64,000 bases of DNA, taken from positions 1-64,000 of the forward strand of contig NZ_JBLJBV010000057.1 in the NCBI RefSeq assembly GCF_047638075.1, written 5' to 3'. Shown here piece after piece: positions 1 to 9,208 of this stretch. Made by a program: the position numbers and the translations under genes. The notes beneath the pieces were generated by a model. It saw only the letters and a program-made list of their open reading frames with translations. It did not search any database and was not told where the DNA came from. The stretch is from UBA6197 sp047638075. Its GTDB lineage: Bacteria; Pseudomonadota; Alphaproteobacteria; Rhodobacterales; Rhodobacteraceae. The stretch's first letter is position 1, and the number at the start of each line of letters is the position of its first letter.

Positions 1-1643
1 TGCAAAAGCTGCGTGAAAACCCTGATCAGCGGCTGGATCTGGTCATTGCCGGCACTAAAGACGCCGTGATGATGGTCGAATCCGAGGCCTATGAGCTTTC
101 CGAAGCGGAGATGCTGGGCGCGGTGAAGTTTGGCCATGAAGCGATGCAACCGGTGATCGATATGATCATCGACTTTGCCGAAAACTGCGCGAAAGAGCCG
201 TTCGATTTTCGCGCACCTGACTATTCAGTGCTTTATGCCGCCGTCAAAGCCGCTGGCGAAACGCAGATGCGCGCCGCTTTTGGTCTGCGCGACAAGCAAG
301 AGCGTGTCAACGCGATTGCCGCCGCCCGCGAAGCCGTAAAAGCCGCCCTGAACGAAGAGCAACTGGCGGATGCCAACCTCGGTTCGGCGTTCAAGAAGCT
401 GGAAGCGTCGATCCTGCGCGGCGACATCATCAACGGTGGCCCGCGCATCGACGGGCGCGACACCAAGACGGTGCGGCCGATCGTGTCTGAAGTCGGCATT
501 CTGCCGCGGACCCACGGTTCGGCCTTGTTCACCCGTGGTGAGACGCAGGGCCTTGTCGTGACGACGCTGGGCACCGGCGATGATGAGCAAATCATCGACG
601 CGCTGCATGGCAACAGCCGCTCCAACTTCTTGCTGCACTACAACTTCCCGCCGTATTCGGTTGGCGAAGTCGGTCGTGTCAGCGGCCCCGGCCGCCGCGA
701 GATTGGCCACGGAAAACTGGCTTGGCGTGCGTTGCAGGCGGTTTTGCCTGCTGCGACAGACTTCCCCTACACCATCCGTGTTGTGTCCGAGATCACCGAG
801 TCGAACGGCTCATCCTCAATGGCGTCGGTCTGCGGTGGCTCGCTGTCGATGATGGACGCCGGGGTGCCGCTGAAGGCCGCCGTGGCCGGTGTGGCGATGG
901 GTCTGATCCTGGAAGAAGACGGCAAATGGGCCGTTCTGACCGACATTCTGGGTGACGAAGACCATTTGGGCGACATGGACTTCAAGGTGGCTGGCACCGA
1001 AAACGGGATCACCAGCTTGCAGATGGACATCAAGATTGCGGGCATTACCCCTGCGATCATGGAAGAGGCTTTGGCGCAGGCTAAAGACGGCCGGATGCAC
1101 ATCCTGGGCGAAATGGCCAAGGCACTGACCGCCGGTCGGCAGGAATTCTCGGCGCATGCGCCGCGGATCGAGACGATGCAGGTTCCGACCGACAAGATCC
1201 GTGAAGTGATCGGCTCGGGCGGCAAGGTCATCCGTGAAATCGTCGAAGTGTCGGGTGCCAAGGTCGACATCAACGATGACGGCATCATCAAGATTGCCTC
1301 GGCCAATGCCGACAGCATCAAGAAAGCCTATGACATGATCTGGTCGATCGTGGCCGAGCCGGAAGAAGGCAAGGTCTACACCGGCAAGGTCGTGAAACTG
1401 GTCGATTTCGGCGCCTTCGTGAACTTCTTTGGCAAGCGCGACGGTCTGGTCCACGTTTCCCAGATCTCGGCGAAACGCCTGAACCACCCGAACGAGCTGC
1501 TGAAGGAAGGGCAGGAAGTAAAGGTCAAGCTTCTGGGCTTTGACGACCGTGGCAAGGTACGCCTTGGCATGAAGATGGTCGATCAGGAAACGGGCGAAGA
1601 AATCAGCCCGGAAAAAGCCAGAGAAGACGCCGCCGAGGCGTGA
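1..1643 (+). CDS. pnp: Polynucleotide phosphorylase, C-terminal part (5' end outside window)
   Basis: 3'-5' phosphorolytic exoribonuclease and RNA polymerising enzyme of mRNA turnover. Codons are open from base 3, so the gene enters from the left; about 546 residues are visible and roughly the first 165 are missing. Seen in order: the end of the first RNase PH fold (the [14 protein letters not shown] stretch), the helical linker, the second RNase PH domain ([24 protein letters not shown]), a KH domain with the GSGG loop ([16 protein letters not shown]) and a C-terminal S1 domain ([22 protein letters not shown]). The acidic tail ends just before a strong terminator. The family is unmistakable. 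Confidence 0.97.
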   Translation, partial: QKLRENPDQRLDLVIAGTKDAVMMVESEAYELSEAEMLGAVKFGHEAMQPVIDMIIDFAENCAKEPFDFRAPDYSVLYAAVKAAGETQMRAAFGLRDKQERVNAIAAAREAVKAALNEEQLADANLGSAFKKLEASILRGDIINGGPRIDGRDTKTVRPIVSEVGILPRTHGSALFTRGETQGLVVTTLGTGDDEQIIDALHGNSRSNFLLHYNFPPYSVGEVGRVSGPGRREIGHGKLAWRALQAVLPAATDFPYTIRVVSEITESNGSSSMASVCGGSLSMMDAGVPLKAAVAGVAMGLILEEDGKWAVLTDILGDEDHLGDMDFKVAGTENGITSLQMDIKIAGITPAIMEEALAQAKDGRMHILGEMAKALTAGRQEFSAHAPRIETMQVPTDKIREVIGSGGKVIREIVEVSGAKVDINDDGIIKIASANADSIKKAYDMIWSIVAEPEEGKVYTGKVVKLVDFGAFVNFFGKRDGLVHVSQISAKRLNHPNELLKEGQEVKVKLLGFDDRGKVRLGMKMVDQETGEEISPEKAREDAAEA

Positions 1644-1661
1644 ACTCCTTCACACTAAACG

Positions 1662-1690
1662 AAAGGCCCCGGAGTGATCCGGGGCCTTTT
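1662..1690 (+). terminator. Rho-independent terminator of pnp
   Basis: AAAGGCCCCGG, short loop, CCGGGGCCTTTT: a near-perfect GC-rich stem with a T run on the plus strand, 19 bases after the pnp stop and 20 bases before the end of the convergent peroxiredoxin gene. The A run on the other side lets it serve both directions. Confidence 0.9.
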
Positions 1691-1709
1691 GCATTGGATT
1701 GTGGTGCGA

Positions 1710-2363
1710 TTATTTCGGCGCTTTCGCGGTACGCAGGTAGGACAGGACGACAGTCACGTCGCCAAACTGGGCCTTGGCATCTTCCAGCGACACGCTGGTT
1801 TTCACGATCACGTCATCGCCCACCTGCCAGTTGGCGGGGGTTGCAATCGGGAATTTATCGGCGGCCTGCACGGCGTCCAACGCGCGTACGATTTCGGCAA
1901 AGTTGCGACCGACAGTCATCGGGTAGATCAGCATCAGGCGGATTTTCTTGTCAGGGCCGATGATAAACACGGTGCGCACGGTGGCGCTGTCATTGGCGGT
2001 GCGGCCGTCGGGCAGATAGGCCTCGGCGGGCAGCATGTCGTAAAGCTTGGCCACGGCAAGCGAGGTGTCGTCGATGATCGGAAAGTCAGCCTTGGCGCCG
2101 CCGACCGTCTCGATGTCGGATTTCCACTTCACATGCTCTTCCACTGTGTCGACGGAAACACCCATCACCTTGGTATTGCGCTTGGCAAATTCGCCGGCCA
2201 GTTGCGCCACGACGCCGAATTCGGTGGTGCAAACGGGGGTAAAATCTTTCGGGTGCGAAAAAAGGATGGCATAGCTGTCACCCATCCACTCATGCAGGCT
2301 TAGTTTGCCGGCGGTGGAATCGGCGGTAAAATCGGGGGCGGTATCGTTGATGCGAAGACCCAT
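1710..2363 (-). CDS. 1-Cys peroxiredoxin (Prx6 family)
   Basis: Thiol peroxidase reducing H2O2 and organic hydroperoxides. The 217-residue protein has the Prx core with the peroxidatic motif FTPVCTTE (Cys45) and no other cysteine, so it is a 1-Cys enzyme needing an external thiol reductant. Length and the Prx6-type C-terminal extension fit the AhpC/TSA Prx6 subfamily. The ATG is preceded by AAGGAG at good spacing. It converges with pnp and diverges from the aldehyde dehydrogenase across 130 bases, a gap that also holds the small inverted repeat CGGTT-N7-AACCG (2383-2399). Confidence 0.93.
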   Translation of the reverse strand: MGLRINDTAPDFTADSTAGKLSLHEWMGDSYAILFSHPKDFTPVCTTEFGVVAQLAGEFAKRNTKVMGVSVDTVEEHVKWKSDIETVGGAKADFPIIDDTSLAVAKLYDMLPAEAYLPDGRTANDSATVRTVFIIGPDKKIRLMLIYPMTVGRNFAEIVRALDAVQAADKFPIATPANWQVGDDVIVKTSVSLEDAKAQFGDVTVVLSYLRTAKAPK

Positions 2364-2493
2364 TGGTTGGCTCCTTCTTTAGCGGTTAGATTAGAACCGT
2401 TCCATACAAGATCCCGGCGGCAGTTACAGCCCCCAAGAGGCCATTGAACCTTTGGTCTCAGGCTGGCACTCTGCCGCCACAATGGAGGAAGAC

Positions 2494-3933
2494 ATGATCG
2501 AAAAACGCGACTTCTATATCGACGGGCGCTGGGTCGCCCCGGCCAACGCGCATGATCTGGACGTAATCGACCCGTCAACCGAAGAGGTTTGCGCGGTAAT
2601 TTCGATTGGCGCTGCCGAAGATACCAACGCCGCCGTTGCCGCGGCCAAGGCAGCACTGCCGCTGTGGTCAGCAACGCCGCCCGCGCAACGTCTGGCCCAT
2701 GTCGAACGCCTGCTTGAGATCTATCAGACCCGCGCCGCCGAAATGGCCCGGGCGATCAGCCTGGAAATGGGCGCCCCGATAGATATGGCCTTGGGGGATC
2801 AGACCGCAGCCGGGGTTTGGCATATCTCAAACTTCATCAATGCATTCAAAGACTTCACCTTCCTGCGTCCGCTAGGCGATGGCACCCCCGGCGCGATGAT
2901 CGCGTTGGAACCGGTGGGCGTAGTCGGGCTGATTACGCCGTGGAACTGGCCGATGAACCAGGTCACGTTGAAGGCCATTCCCGCCCTTTTGGCAGGCTGC
3001 ACAATGGTCCTGAAACCTTCCGAAGTGGCACCGCTGTCGTCGCTTCTGTTTGCCGAATTTGTGCATGAGGCTGGGATACCGGCGGGGGTCTTCAACCTGG
3101 TCAATGGCGATGGCGCAGGGGTTGGCACGCAGCTTTCAAGCCATCCCGATGTTGAGATGATTTCCTTCACCGGGTCCACCCGTGCCGGAATTGCCATCAC
3201 CAAGGCCGCAGCCGACACCGTCAAGCGTGTCTGCCTGGAACTGGGCGGCAAAGGCGCCAACCTGATTTTTGCAGACGCCGATGACGCGGCGGTCAAGCGG
3301 GGTGTGCGGCATTGCCTCAATAACTCGGGTCAATCGTGCAACGCCCCAACCCGAATGCTGGTTGAGCGCCCGCTTTATGACCGCGCCGTCGAAATCGCCC
3401 GCGAAACGGCCGAGTCTACCCGCGTCGCCTCGGCGCATGAAACGGGGCGTCATATCGGGCCGGTCGTCAACGCGACCCAGTATGAAAAGATCCAAAGCAT
3501 GATCGAAACGGGCATCGAAGAGGGTGCGCGGCTGGTTGCAGGCGGTCCGGGTCGCCCCGAAGGTCTGAATCGCGGCTATTTTATCCGCCCGACGATCTTT
3601 GCCGATGTAACGCCCGATATGAGAGTTGCACGCGAAGAAATCTTTGGCCCGGTGCTGTCAATCATGCCGTTTGATACCGAGGCCGAGGCCCTGGCTATCG
3701 CCAATGATACAATCTACGGGCTGACCAACTATGTCCAAACCGCAGATGGCGCACGGCGCAACCGTCTGGCACGACAACTAAAATCTGGTATGGTCGAAAT
3801 GAATGGCCAATCGCGTGGGGCGGGTGCGCCGTTTGGCGGCGTCAAGGCTTCGGGGCGCGCGCGCGAGGGCGGACATTGGGGAATTGAAGAGTTCCTCGAT
3901 GTCAAATCGATCTCGGGTTGGGCCGAAAACTAG
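2494..3933 (+). CDS. NAD(P)-dependent aldehyde dehydrogenase
   Basis: Oxidises an aldehyde to the carboxylic acid. The 479-residue protein has the full ALDH fold: cofactor-binding TPWNWPMNQV, the FTGSTRAG glycine motif, catalytic glutamate in CLELGGKG (about Glu249) and the nucleophile in NNSGQSCNAPTR (about Cys282). The start at 2494 is chosen over an upstream in-frame ATG at 2452 because GGAGGA lies 5 bases before it and homologues begin near the MIEKRDFYIDG segment. The substrate cannot be read from sequence. It is transcribed alone and ends at a strong hairpin. Confidence 0.93.
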   Translation: MIEKRDFYIDGRWVAPANAHDLDVIDPSTEEVCAVISIGAAEDTNAAVAAAKAALPLWSATPPAQRLAHVERLLEIYQTRAAEMARAISLEMGAPIDMALGDQTAAGVWHISNFINAFKDFTFLRPLGDGTPGAMIALEPVGVVGLITPWNWPMNQVTLKAIPALLAGCTMVLKPSEVAPLSSLLFAEFVHEAGIPAGVFNLVNGDGAGVGTQLSSHPDVEMISFTGSTRAGIAITKAAADTVKRVCLELGGKGANLIFADADDAAVKRGVRHCLNNSGQSCNAPTRMLVERPLYDRAVEIARETAESTRVASAHETGRHIGPVVNATQYEKIQSMIETGIEEGARLVAGGPGRPEGLNRGYFIRPTIFADVTPDMRVAREEIFGPVLSIMPFDTEAEALAIANDTIYGLTNYVQTADGARRNRLARQLKSGMVEMNGQSRGAGAPFGGVKASGRAREGGHWGIEEFLDVKSISGWAEN

Positions 3934-3955
3934 ATCAAACCGGGATTCTATCCCT

Positions 3956-3982
3956 ACCCTTGCCGGGGGTCCCGGCGAGGGT
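3956..3982. terminator. Bidirectional terminator-like hairpin
   Basis: ACCCTTGCCGGG-GGT-CCCGGCGAGGGT forms a 12-bp stem with one wobble pair and a 3-base loop, exactly between the convergent aldehyde dehydrogenase and pseudouridine synthase genes. The T run is short (AATTT on the plus side). Confidence 0.7.
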
Positions 3983-4003
3983 AATTTACCCGCTCTTAAC
4001 GGG

Positions 4004-4657
4004 TCAGAACGGACAAGGCGCTGTAAACCGTATGGGCTCATCAGTTGCCGGGTGCGCGAAGGCCAATGTTTCGGCATGCAGCATCAGGCGCGGATGGTTC
4101 AGCGCGTCACCTGTGGCATAGAGCGTATCGCCAAGGATTGGATGACCAAGTTCCATCATATGCACCCGCAATTGATGGCTGCGGCCCGTAACCGGCATAA
4201 GCAGAACGCGGCTGGTGCCATCTGACTCATGGCTTAGCACACGCCAATCGGTTTGGGCGGGCCGGCCGGTTTCAAAATTGACATGCTGGCGGGGGCGGTT
4301 TGGCCAATCGACGATCAGCGGCAGATCAACGCGACCCTCGGCCGGGGTCAGATGGCCCGCCAGCAGTGCGGTATAGGTTTTTGCGGTGCTGCGAGCCTCA
4401 AACTGACGGCCAAGGTTGCGCTGCGCGTCCGGGGTCAGGGCAAAGATGATCACCCCCGACGTGTCCAGATCCAACCGATGGACCAACAGCACCGTGGGAT
4501 GGCCCACCCGAAGCCGGCTGATCAAACAGTCGGCGCGGTCCTCGCCCCGCCCCGGAACTGACAGCAAACCCGCCGGTTTGTCGACCACCAGGATATGGGC
4601 ATCGGCATAAAGGATACGGGGCGCATCAGGCGGTGGGGAATAGTGAAAAACGCTCAT
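4004..4657 (-). CDS. RluA-family RNA pseudouridine synthase
   Basis: Isomerises specific uridines in rRNA or tRNA to pseudouridine. The 217-residue protein carries the family signature HRLDLDTSG with the catalytic aspartate at about residue 63, the VVDKPAGLLSVPG segment and the C-terminal LMPVTGRSHQLRVHM motif. No S4 domain is present, which fits the short RluA-type enzymes. The start at 4657 (MSVFHYS) is preferred to the in-frame ATG at 4678 on family length. The exact target nucleotide cannot be assigned. Confidence 0.92.
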   Translation of the reverse strand: MSVFHYSPPPDAPRILYADAHILVVDKPAGLLSVPGRGEDRADCLISRLRVGHPTVLLVHRLDLDTSGVIIFALTPDAQRNLGRQFEARSTAKTYTALLAGHLTPAEGRVDLPLIVDWPNRPRQHVNFETGRPAQTDWRVLSHESDGTSRVLLMPVTGRSHQLRVHMMELGHPILGDTLYATGDALNHPRLMLHAETLAFAHPATDEPIRFTAPCPF

Positions 4658-4732
4658 GCGGTCTGTTGCCCGTCCCAAAGGGGCGCGTCAAGCCGCCAGG
4701 AGGCATCATTCCGGCAACTGGCTAGCTGGCAG

Positions 4733-5356
4733 TCAACTAACTGCCAGCTTCACCGCCAAACCACCAAACAAAACCGCCGCCGCCTTGTTCAGCGCCCCCA
4801 TTCGCGCTGAAAGAGAGCGCCCAAGATAGCCCGCAGCGATACCGTAGCCGATGGTAACAAGTGTTCCGGTAAAGGCAAATATAGCGCCCAGAATTACCAC
4901 CTGCTGCCAGATCGGGCCATACTCTGGCCGGGTAAACTGTGGCAGAAAGGCAAGAATGAACAGAATTGGTTTGGGGTTGAGCGCGTTGGACAGGAATCCC
5001 CGCCCGATTGCCCGCACCGGGCTGACCATCCCACGCGCCGAACCATCGCCGCCGCCTGCCCGCCAGGATCGCCACGCAAGCCACAAAAGATACCCCGCCC
5101 CCAACCAACGAATTGCAATCAGCGCTTCCGGATGCGCCGCAATGATGGCTGAAAGACCAAGAGCGGCCAATGTGATGTGCCACACGACCCCCAGACCAAC
5201 GCCCAGCCCCGCCATCGCGCCTGCGCGCGGCCCCCCTTGCATCCCGCAAGCAGTTGCAAAGAACACGTCCGCCCCCGGCGCAAAGTTGAGGATCAACCCG
5301 CCAAAAGTAAAGGCGATCAGGCTTTGGGCCGGGAAGGCCACCAACACATCCCACAT
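4733..5356 (-). CDS. LysE-family amino-acid/metabolite exporter
   Basis: Inner-membrane exporter of the LysE/RhtB superfamily. About 207 residues, strongly hydrophobic, with some five or six membrane segments and the conserved early motif NFAPGADVFF (family form PGPD/PGAD) and LNPKPILFILAFLPQF. The start at 5356 (MWDVLVAF) has AAGGAG 7 bases upstream; a longer reading to 5431 would run into the next gene's stop region. Substrate unknown. It follows the fRMsr gene on the same strand with a 71-base gap. Confidence 0.9.
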   Translation of the reverse strand: MWDVLVAFPAQSLIAFTFGGLILNFAPGADVFFATACGMQGGPRAGAMAGLGVGLGVVWHITLAALGLSAIIAAHPEALIAIRWLGAGYLLWLAWRSWRAGGGDGSARGMVSPVRAIGRGFLSNALNPKPILFILAFLPQFTRPEYGPIWQQVVILGAIFAFTGTLVTIGYGIAAGYLGRSLSARMGALNKAAAVLFGGLAVKLAVS

Positions 5357-5427
5357 GGCAGGCTCCTTGGTCGGCAATTGGCCGGGGTCTGGATCAAACG
5401 ATACGCGGCCCCACTTGCCGGCCAGGG

Positions 5428-5883
5428 TCAAAGCGCCCCGAAGACATCGTGTAATATTTTCGTCAGGCCAGCCGCGTCAGCTTCAGTGAAGGCGGCGGGC
5501 TGGTTGCTGTCAATATCCAGCACACCGATCAAGCGCCCAGTTTTGCCAAAAACCGGCAAAACAATCTCCGAACGGGTTGAGGACGCGCAGGCGATGTGGC
5601 CGGGGAACGCCTCGACATCGGCCACGATCTGCGTCTGACCATGAAGGGCCGCCGCCCCGCAAACCCCGCGCGAAAAAGGAATTGTAAGGCAGCCATGCCC
5701 GCCCTGATAGGGACCGATCTTAAGCAGGTCAGGTGCCGTAACACGGTAAAAACCGTTCCAGTCAAAGCGGTTATCCGCATGGTGCAATTCACAGACGATA
5801 GTTGCCATCAGGGCAATTTCGTCGGTTTCACCTTTGGTAAGGGCCGCAATGACCTTGCTGATCTCAGGGTAAGAAATTTGCAT
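5428..5883 (-). CDS. msrC: Free methionine-(R)-sulfoxide reductase, GAF type
   Basis: Reduces free L-methionine-(R)-sulfoxide in oxidative-stress repair. The 151-residue single GAF domain has all the family hallmarks: FDWNGFYRV, GPYQG, IPFSRGVCG, AFPGHIAC and SEIVLPVF. The three cysteines of the disulfide relay are present (Cys65, Cys75, Cys99). Located upstream of the LysE exporter on the same strand, possibly co-transcribed. Confidence 0.92.
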   Translation of the reverse strand: MQISYPEISKVIAALTKGETDEIALMATIVCELHHADNRFDWNGFYRVTAPDLLKIGPYQGGHGCLTIPFSRGVCGAAALHGQTQIVADVEAFPGHIACASSTRSEIVLPVFGKTGRLIGVLDIDSNQPAAFTEADAAGLTKILHDVFGAL

Positions 5884-5947
5884 GCGTTACCTTTTGCTTG
5901 GCGATGAAAGCCCGGCTTGCCATTAGGATACTTGGGGGGTGAAGGGT

Positions 5948-7126
5948 TCAGTCACGCTCAATAGCAATCGCGGTGCCTTCACCGCCCCCAATGCAGATGG
6001 CCGCGATCCCGCGTCTAAGACCACGCGCCTCAAGCGCATGCAATAGCGTGACGATGATACGCGCACCTGACGCGCCAATAGGATGACCCAGCGCACAAGC
6101 ACCACCGTTCACGTTGACCCTGTCATGAGGGATGCCAAGGCGTGCCATGAACACCATGGGAACGACGGCGAAAGCCTCGTTTACCTCCCAAAGATCAACC
6201 TCGGCGGCGGTCCAGCCCAGCTTTGCCAGTAACTTTTCTGCTGCGGGGACTGGTGCGGTTGGAAAATCCGCCGGCGCTTGCGCGTGCGATGCATGGGCCA
6301 GGACACGCGCGCGGATTGGCAAGCCATGCGAAACCGCATAGCCCTCAGACGCCATTGCAAGGGCGGCAGCACCATCAGAAATAGACGAGGAATTGGCCGC
6401 CGTCACGGTCCCCCCAGCGCGGAAGGCCGGCTTGAGCGTGGGTATCTTTTCGGGCCGCGCAAGGCCCGGCTGTTCATCAATGCTGACCAATACATCGCCC
6501 CCCCGACCGGAAACCATGACCGGGGCAATTTCAGCAGCGAAAGCACCGCTGGTCTGTGCCCGAATCGCGCGGGTCAGTGAGGCGAGGGCGTAGGCATCCT
6601 GTTCTTGCCTTGTAAAGCCAAAGCTACCGGCGCAGTCTTCGGCATAGGTGCCCATCAGGCGGCCCTTGTCATAGGCATCCTCCAACCCGTCAAGAAACAT
6701 GTGGTCCAGCGCCTGCGCATGACCCAACCGCGCCCCGCCACGCATTTTGGGAAGCAAGTAAGGGGCGCCGGTCATGCTCTCCATTCCGCCTGCGACAATG
6801 ACCGAATCGGCACCCAACGCGATCTGGTCATACGCGATCATCGCCGCTTTCATCCCCGAACCGCACATCTTGTTCAGGGTTGTTGCCGGGGTAGCCTGCG
6901 GCAGCCCGGCAAGAAAACCGGCCTGGCGTGCGGGGGCCTGCCCCTGCCCTGCGGGCAGCACGCAGCCCATCAGCAGGTCTTGGACTGTGTCCGGGTGCGC
7001 GCCGGCGCGTTGCAGGGCGGCTGCGATAGCCGTGCCGCCCAGTGCAGCGGCGGTCACGTTGGTAAAGACGCCCTGCATCGCGCCGATCGGCGTGCGGGCG
7101 GCGCCCAGAATCATCACGTTGGTCAT
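5948..7126 (-). CDS. Acetyl-CoA acyltransferase (thiolase)
   Basis: Thiolytic cleavage or Claisen condensation of acyl-CoA. The 392-residue protein has the thiolase active site: acylated Cys88 in NKMCGSGMK, the histidine in GGACALGHPIGASG and the second cysteine in CIGGGEGTA. The start at 7126 (MTNVMILGAART) has AAGGA upstream and removes an unlikely 7-residue extension. It is one of two thiolases in this window, the other at 42518. Whether it acts in degradation or in acetoacetyl-CoA synthesis cannot be decided here. Confidence 0.93.
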   Translation of the reverse strand: MTNVMILGAARTPIGAMQGVFTNVTAAALGGTAIAAALQRAGAHPDTVQDLLMGCVLPAGQGQAPARQAGFLAGLPQATPATTLNKMCGSGMKAAMIAYDQIALGADSVIVAGGMESMTGAPYLLPKMRGGARLGHAQALDHMFLDGLEDAYDKGRLMGTYAEDCAGSFGFTRQEQDAYALASLTRAIRAQTSGAFAAEIAPVMVSGRGGDVLVSIDEQPGLARPEKIPTLKPAFRAGGTVTAANSSSISDGAAALAMASEGYAVSHGLPIRARVLAHASHAQAPADFPTAPVPAAEKLLAKLGWTAAEVDLWEVNEAFAVVPMVFMARLGIPHDRVNVNGGACALGHPIGASGARIIVTLLHALEARGLRRGIAAICIGGGEGTAIAIERD

Positions 7127-7222
7127 CTTGCCTGATCCTTCAAACAATCTGTTTCACGGATACCGATTGGTAAGCATTTCCGTCTAGGTTGAAGAAATAT
7201 TGATCCGCGGTGGAGTCTTGAA

Positions 7223-7576
7223 ATGAACCTTTTTGCCGAAGCCTATGATAGTGCGCTTTTAGTGCGTGTTGAAGATGAACGGCTGGATGCGGCCGTTGCA
7301 ATCCGGTTCAAGGATCAGATGCGCGAAGTTCTTCGTCAACCAGCACAACGCGTGATTCTGGATCTTGCGAATGTCACCTTTCTTGACAGTTCAGGGTTGG
7401 GCGCGATCGTGTCCGTGATGAAAACACTCGCACCGGGGCTCAGGCTGGAACTGGCGGGGCTGACACCGAATGTTGAAAAAGTATTCCGCCTGACCCGTAT
7501 GGATTCGGTATTCACGATTCACACCAACGTTGCCGCCGCAAATTTCGACACTGGGGGGATGTTGCATGTTGGCTGA
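7223..7576 (+). CDS. rbaV: STAS-domain anti-sigma factor antagonist (RbaV-like)
   Basis: 117-residue single STAS domain of the SpoIIAA/RsbV type. The phosphorylatable serine motif LDSSGLGA is intact (Ser56/Ser57). The gene overlaps by 11 bases the following GHKL ATPase gene, so the two form a classical partner-switch pair: the kinase phosphorylates this antagonist, and the unphosphorylated form releases the sigma factor. In Rhodobacter capsulatus, RbaV/RbaW of this kind affect gene transfer agent production (established for that species). Orthology here is inferred from architecture only. No sigma factor or PP2C phosphatase gene is adjacent. Confidence 0.8.
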   Translation: MNLFAEAYDSALLVRVEDERLDAAVAIRFKDQMREVLRQPAQRVILDLANVTFLDSSGLGAIVSVMKTLAPGLRLELAGLTPNVEKVFRLTRMDSVFTIHTNVAAANFDTGGMLHVG

Positions 7577-8048
7577 TCAGACCAATGGGTTTGCGCCTGG
7601 TACGCGCCCCTCGGCCCGCCTTGCGCCGCAGATTTTCCATCACAGCTTTCCTGCCGATCCCTTGTCAGTACGCGCAGCCCTTCAAACCGCACTCAATAGA
7701 TTCGCGCGTCAAATCACGCCAGAAGAAGCCGGCACGTTAGAGCTGGTGCTGGCAGAGGTGTTGAACAATATTGTGGAACATGGGTATCGTGACAGGGAAT
7801 ACGGCACCATCGTCTTGTCGATCGTCCGCGACCGTAAGGGATTAAGTTGTTCGGTCAGCGATGACGGGATTACACTGCCAGCTGACTGTCTGCATACCCG
7901 CCGCAACAGTCCTGATCGTCCAAGCCCGACGCTCTTGCCGGAAGGTGGATTTGGGTGGTTCCTGATTCACGATCTTGCTGACCATTTTGGATATCGTCGC
8001 GAAAACAATCAAAACCTGTTGGCATTTCGCCTACCATTGAGCGGCTGA
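7566..8048 (+). CDS. rbaW: Anti-sigma factor serine kinase, HATPase_c_2 (RbaW-like)
   Basis: 160-residue GHKL-fold ATPase of the SpoIIAB/RsbW family. Visible are the N-box LVLAEVLNNIVEHGY and the D-box SVSDDGITLP, with a glycine-rich stretch near LPEGGFGWFLIH. The start at 7566 is preceded by GGGGGA inside the end of the STAS gene and overlaps it by 11 bases, indicating translational coupling. The expected role is to bind and inhibit a sigma factor and to phosphorylate its STAS partner. Confidence 0.82.
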   Translation: MLADQTNGFAPGTRPSARLAPQIFHHSFPADPLSVRAALQTALNRFARQITPEEAGTLELVLAEVLNNIVEHGYRDREYGTIVLSIVRDRKGLSCSVSDDGITLPADCLHTRRNSPDRPSPTLLPEGGFGWFLIHDLADHFGYRRENNQNLLAFRLPLSG

Positions 8049-8105
8049 TTTTTTTACGGCGATGTGCAAAATAGCCTGCCGGATGCAGGAAACCCTACCC
8101 GCGAT

Positions 8106-8432
8106 TTAGTTCAATTGAAATTGCACCGGGTAGCGCCCGTCTTCGAAATCCCCGAACATGTCTTGAAGATCAGGATGATCAATGGGCTCGCCGGAATAAT
8201 CCGCCATCAGATTTTGTTCAGAAACATAAGCGACATAATAGCTATGATCGTTCTCAGCCAAGAGATGATAATAGGGCTGATCCTTAGGGGGGCGGCTTTC
8301 TTCGGGGATGGCATCGTACCATTCCTGCGTGTTGGAAAATATTGCGTCGACATCAAACACAACCCCGCGAAACGGATGTTTGCGGTGCCGGACCACTTGG
8401 CCCAGATGGTATTTTGCGCGTGACGTATGCAT
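8106..8432 (-). CDS. hspQ: Heat shock protein HspQ (YccV-like)
   Basis: 108-residue small protein with the HspQ/hemimethylated-DNA-binding YccV fold: AKYHLGQVVRHRKHPFRGVVFDVD, then the conserved PYYHLLAEND and YVSEQNL motifs. In enterobacteria HspQ promotes degradation of a mutant DnaA and acts as an adaptor or enhancer of Lon. The start at 8432 has AAGGA upstream; the much longer open frame reaching 9077 is not coding because it runs antisense through the lipoprotein gene. Confidence 0.9.
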   Translation of the reverse strand: MHTSRAKYHLGQVVRHRKHPFRGVVFDVDAIFSNTQEWYDAIPEESRPPKDQPYYHLLAENDHSYYVAYVSEQNLMADYSGEPIDHPDLQDMFGDFEDGRYPVQFQLN

Positions 8433-8621
8433 TCTCAACAATCCTTCGAAGTGGGTAATAATCCTTTGTGGGGCGCGCTGTCCATCGTTTCGGGGCATTT
8501 TGCGGGGAAACAGTCTGTGAGTGCACAGCCTACAGTTCAGATCTGCCGCGGCTTTGTGATTTCCACAGCGGCGATTATTGGTTAAGCTGTGACAAAACAT
8601 AAGCCGATAGGCAGAGCAGTG

Positions 8622-9203
8622 ATGAACAAATATCTTATGGCAGCAATGATCTTGCTGGTCGCGTCTTGCGGTGGTGGCAGTTACAAGGCGCCACGCGATC
8701 TGGATGATGCCTGCGCGATTGTGAAAGAGCGGCCGAAATATCACTCTGCGATGAAGCGGGCAGAGCGGCGCTGGGGTGTTCCTGTACATGTCCAAATGGC
8801 GACCATCCATCAGGAATCGAAGTTTATAGGCAATGCGCGTACCCCGTTTCGCTTCGCTTTGGGGGTAATACCGATGGGGCGGCAAAGCTCGGCCTATGGG
8901 TACAGCCAGGCAATCGACAGTACATGGGATGAGTATCGCCAAGAAACTGGTCGGCGCGGCGCCAAGCGTAACCGGATTGAGGATGCGACCGACTTTATGG
9001 GTTGGTATATGGCCACCTCGAACAAAAAACTCGGCATCCCCAAAAGCGATGCCCGCAACCAGTATCTTGCCTACCATGAGGGGCGTGCCGGATATGCCAA
9101 CGGCAGTTATAGCACGAAAACCTGGCTGGTGGATGTCGCGGGGCGGGTAGAAACCCGTTCGCAGATCTATCGTGAACAGCTGATCGCCTGTCGAAGGAAC
9201 TAG
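8622..9203 (+). CDS. Lipoprotein with lytic transglycosylase (SLT-like) domain
   Basis: 193 residues. A lipoprotein signal peptide ends in the lipobox VASC (Cys16) followed by GGG. The mature part has an SLT-type core: MATIHQESKF with the putative catalytic glutamate, then SAYGYSQAIDSTWDEYR and AYHEGRAGYANGSY, as in the lysozyme-like goose/SLT fold. It probably cleaves or binds peptidoglycan at the outer membrane. The start at 8622 is chosen because it gives a proper signal sequence; an in-frame ATG lies 33 bases upstream. Confidence 0.8.
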   Translation: MNKYLMAAMILLVASCGGGSYKAPRDLDDACAIVKERPKYHSAMKRAERRWGVPVHVQMATIHQESKFIGNARTPFRFALGVIPMGRQSSAYGYSQAIDSTWDEYRQETGRRGAKRNRIEDATDFMGWYMATSNKKLGIPKSDARNQYLAYHEGRAGYANGSYSTKTWLVDVAGRVETRSQIYREQLIACRRN

Positions 9204-9208
9204 GCGCG

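Noticed and set aside
8106..9077. 323-residue open frame on the minus strand containing HspQ at its end
   Set aside because: Only the last 108 residues match HspQ, and its start at 8432 has a ribosome site. The rest is antisense to the lipoprotein gene at 8622.
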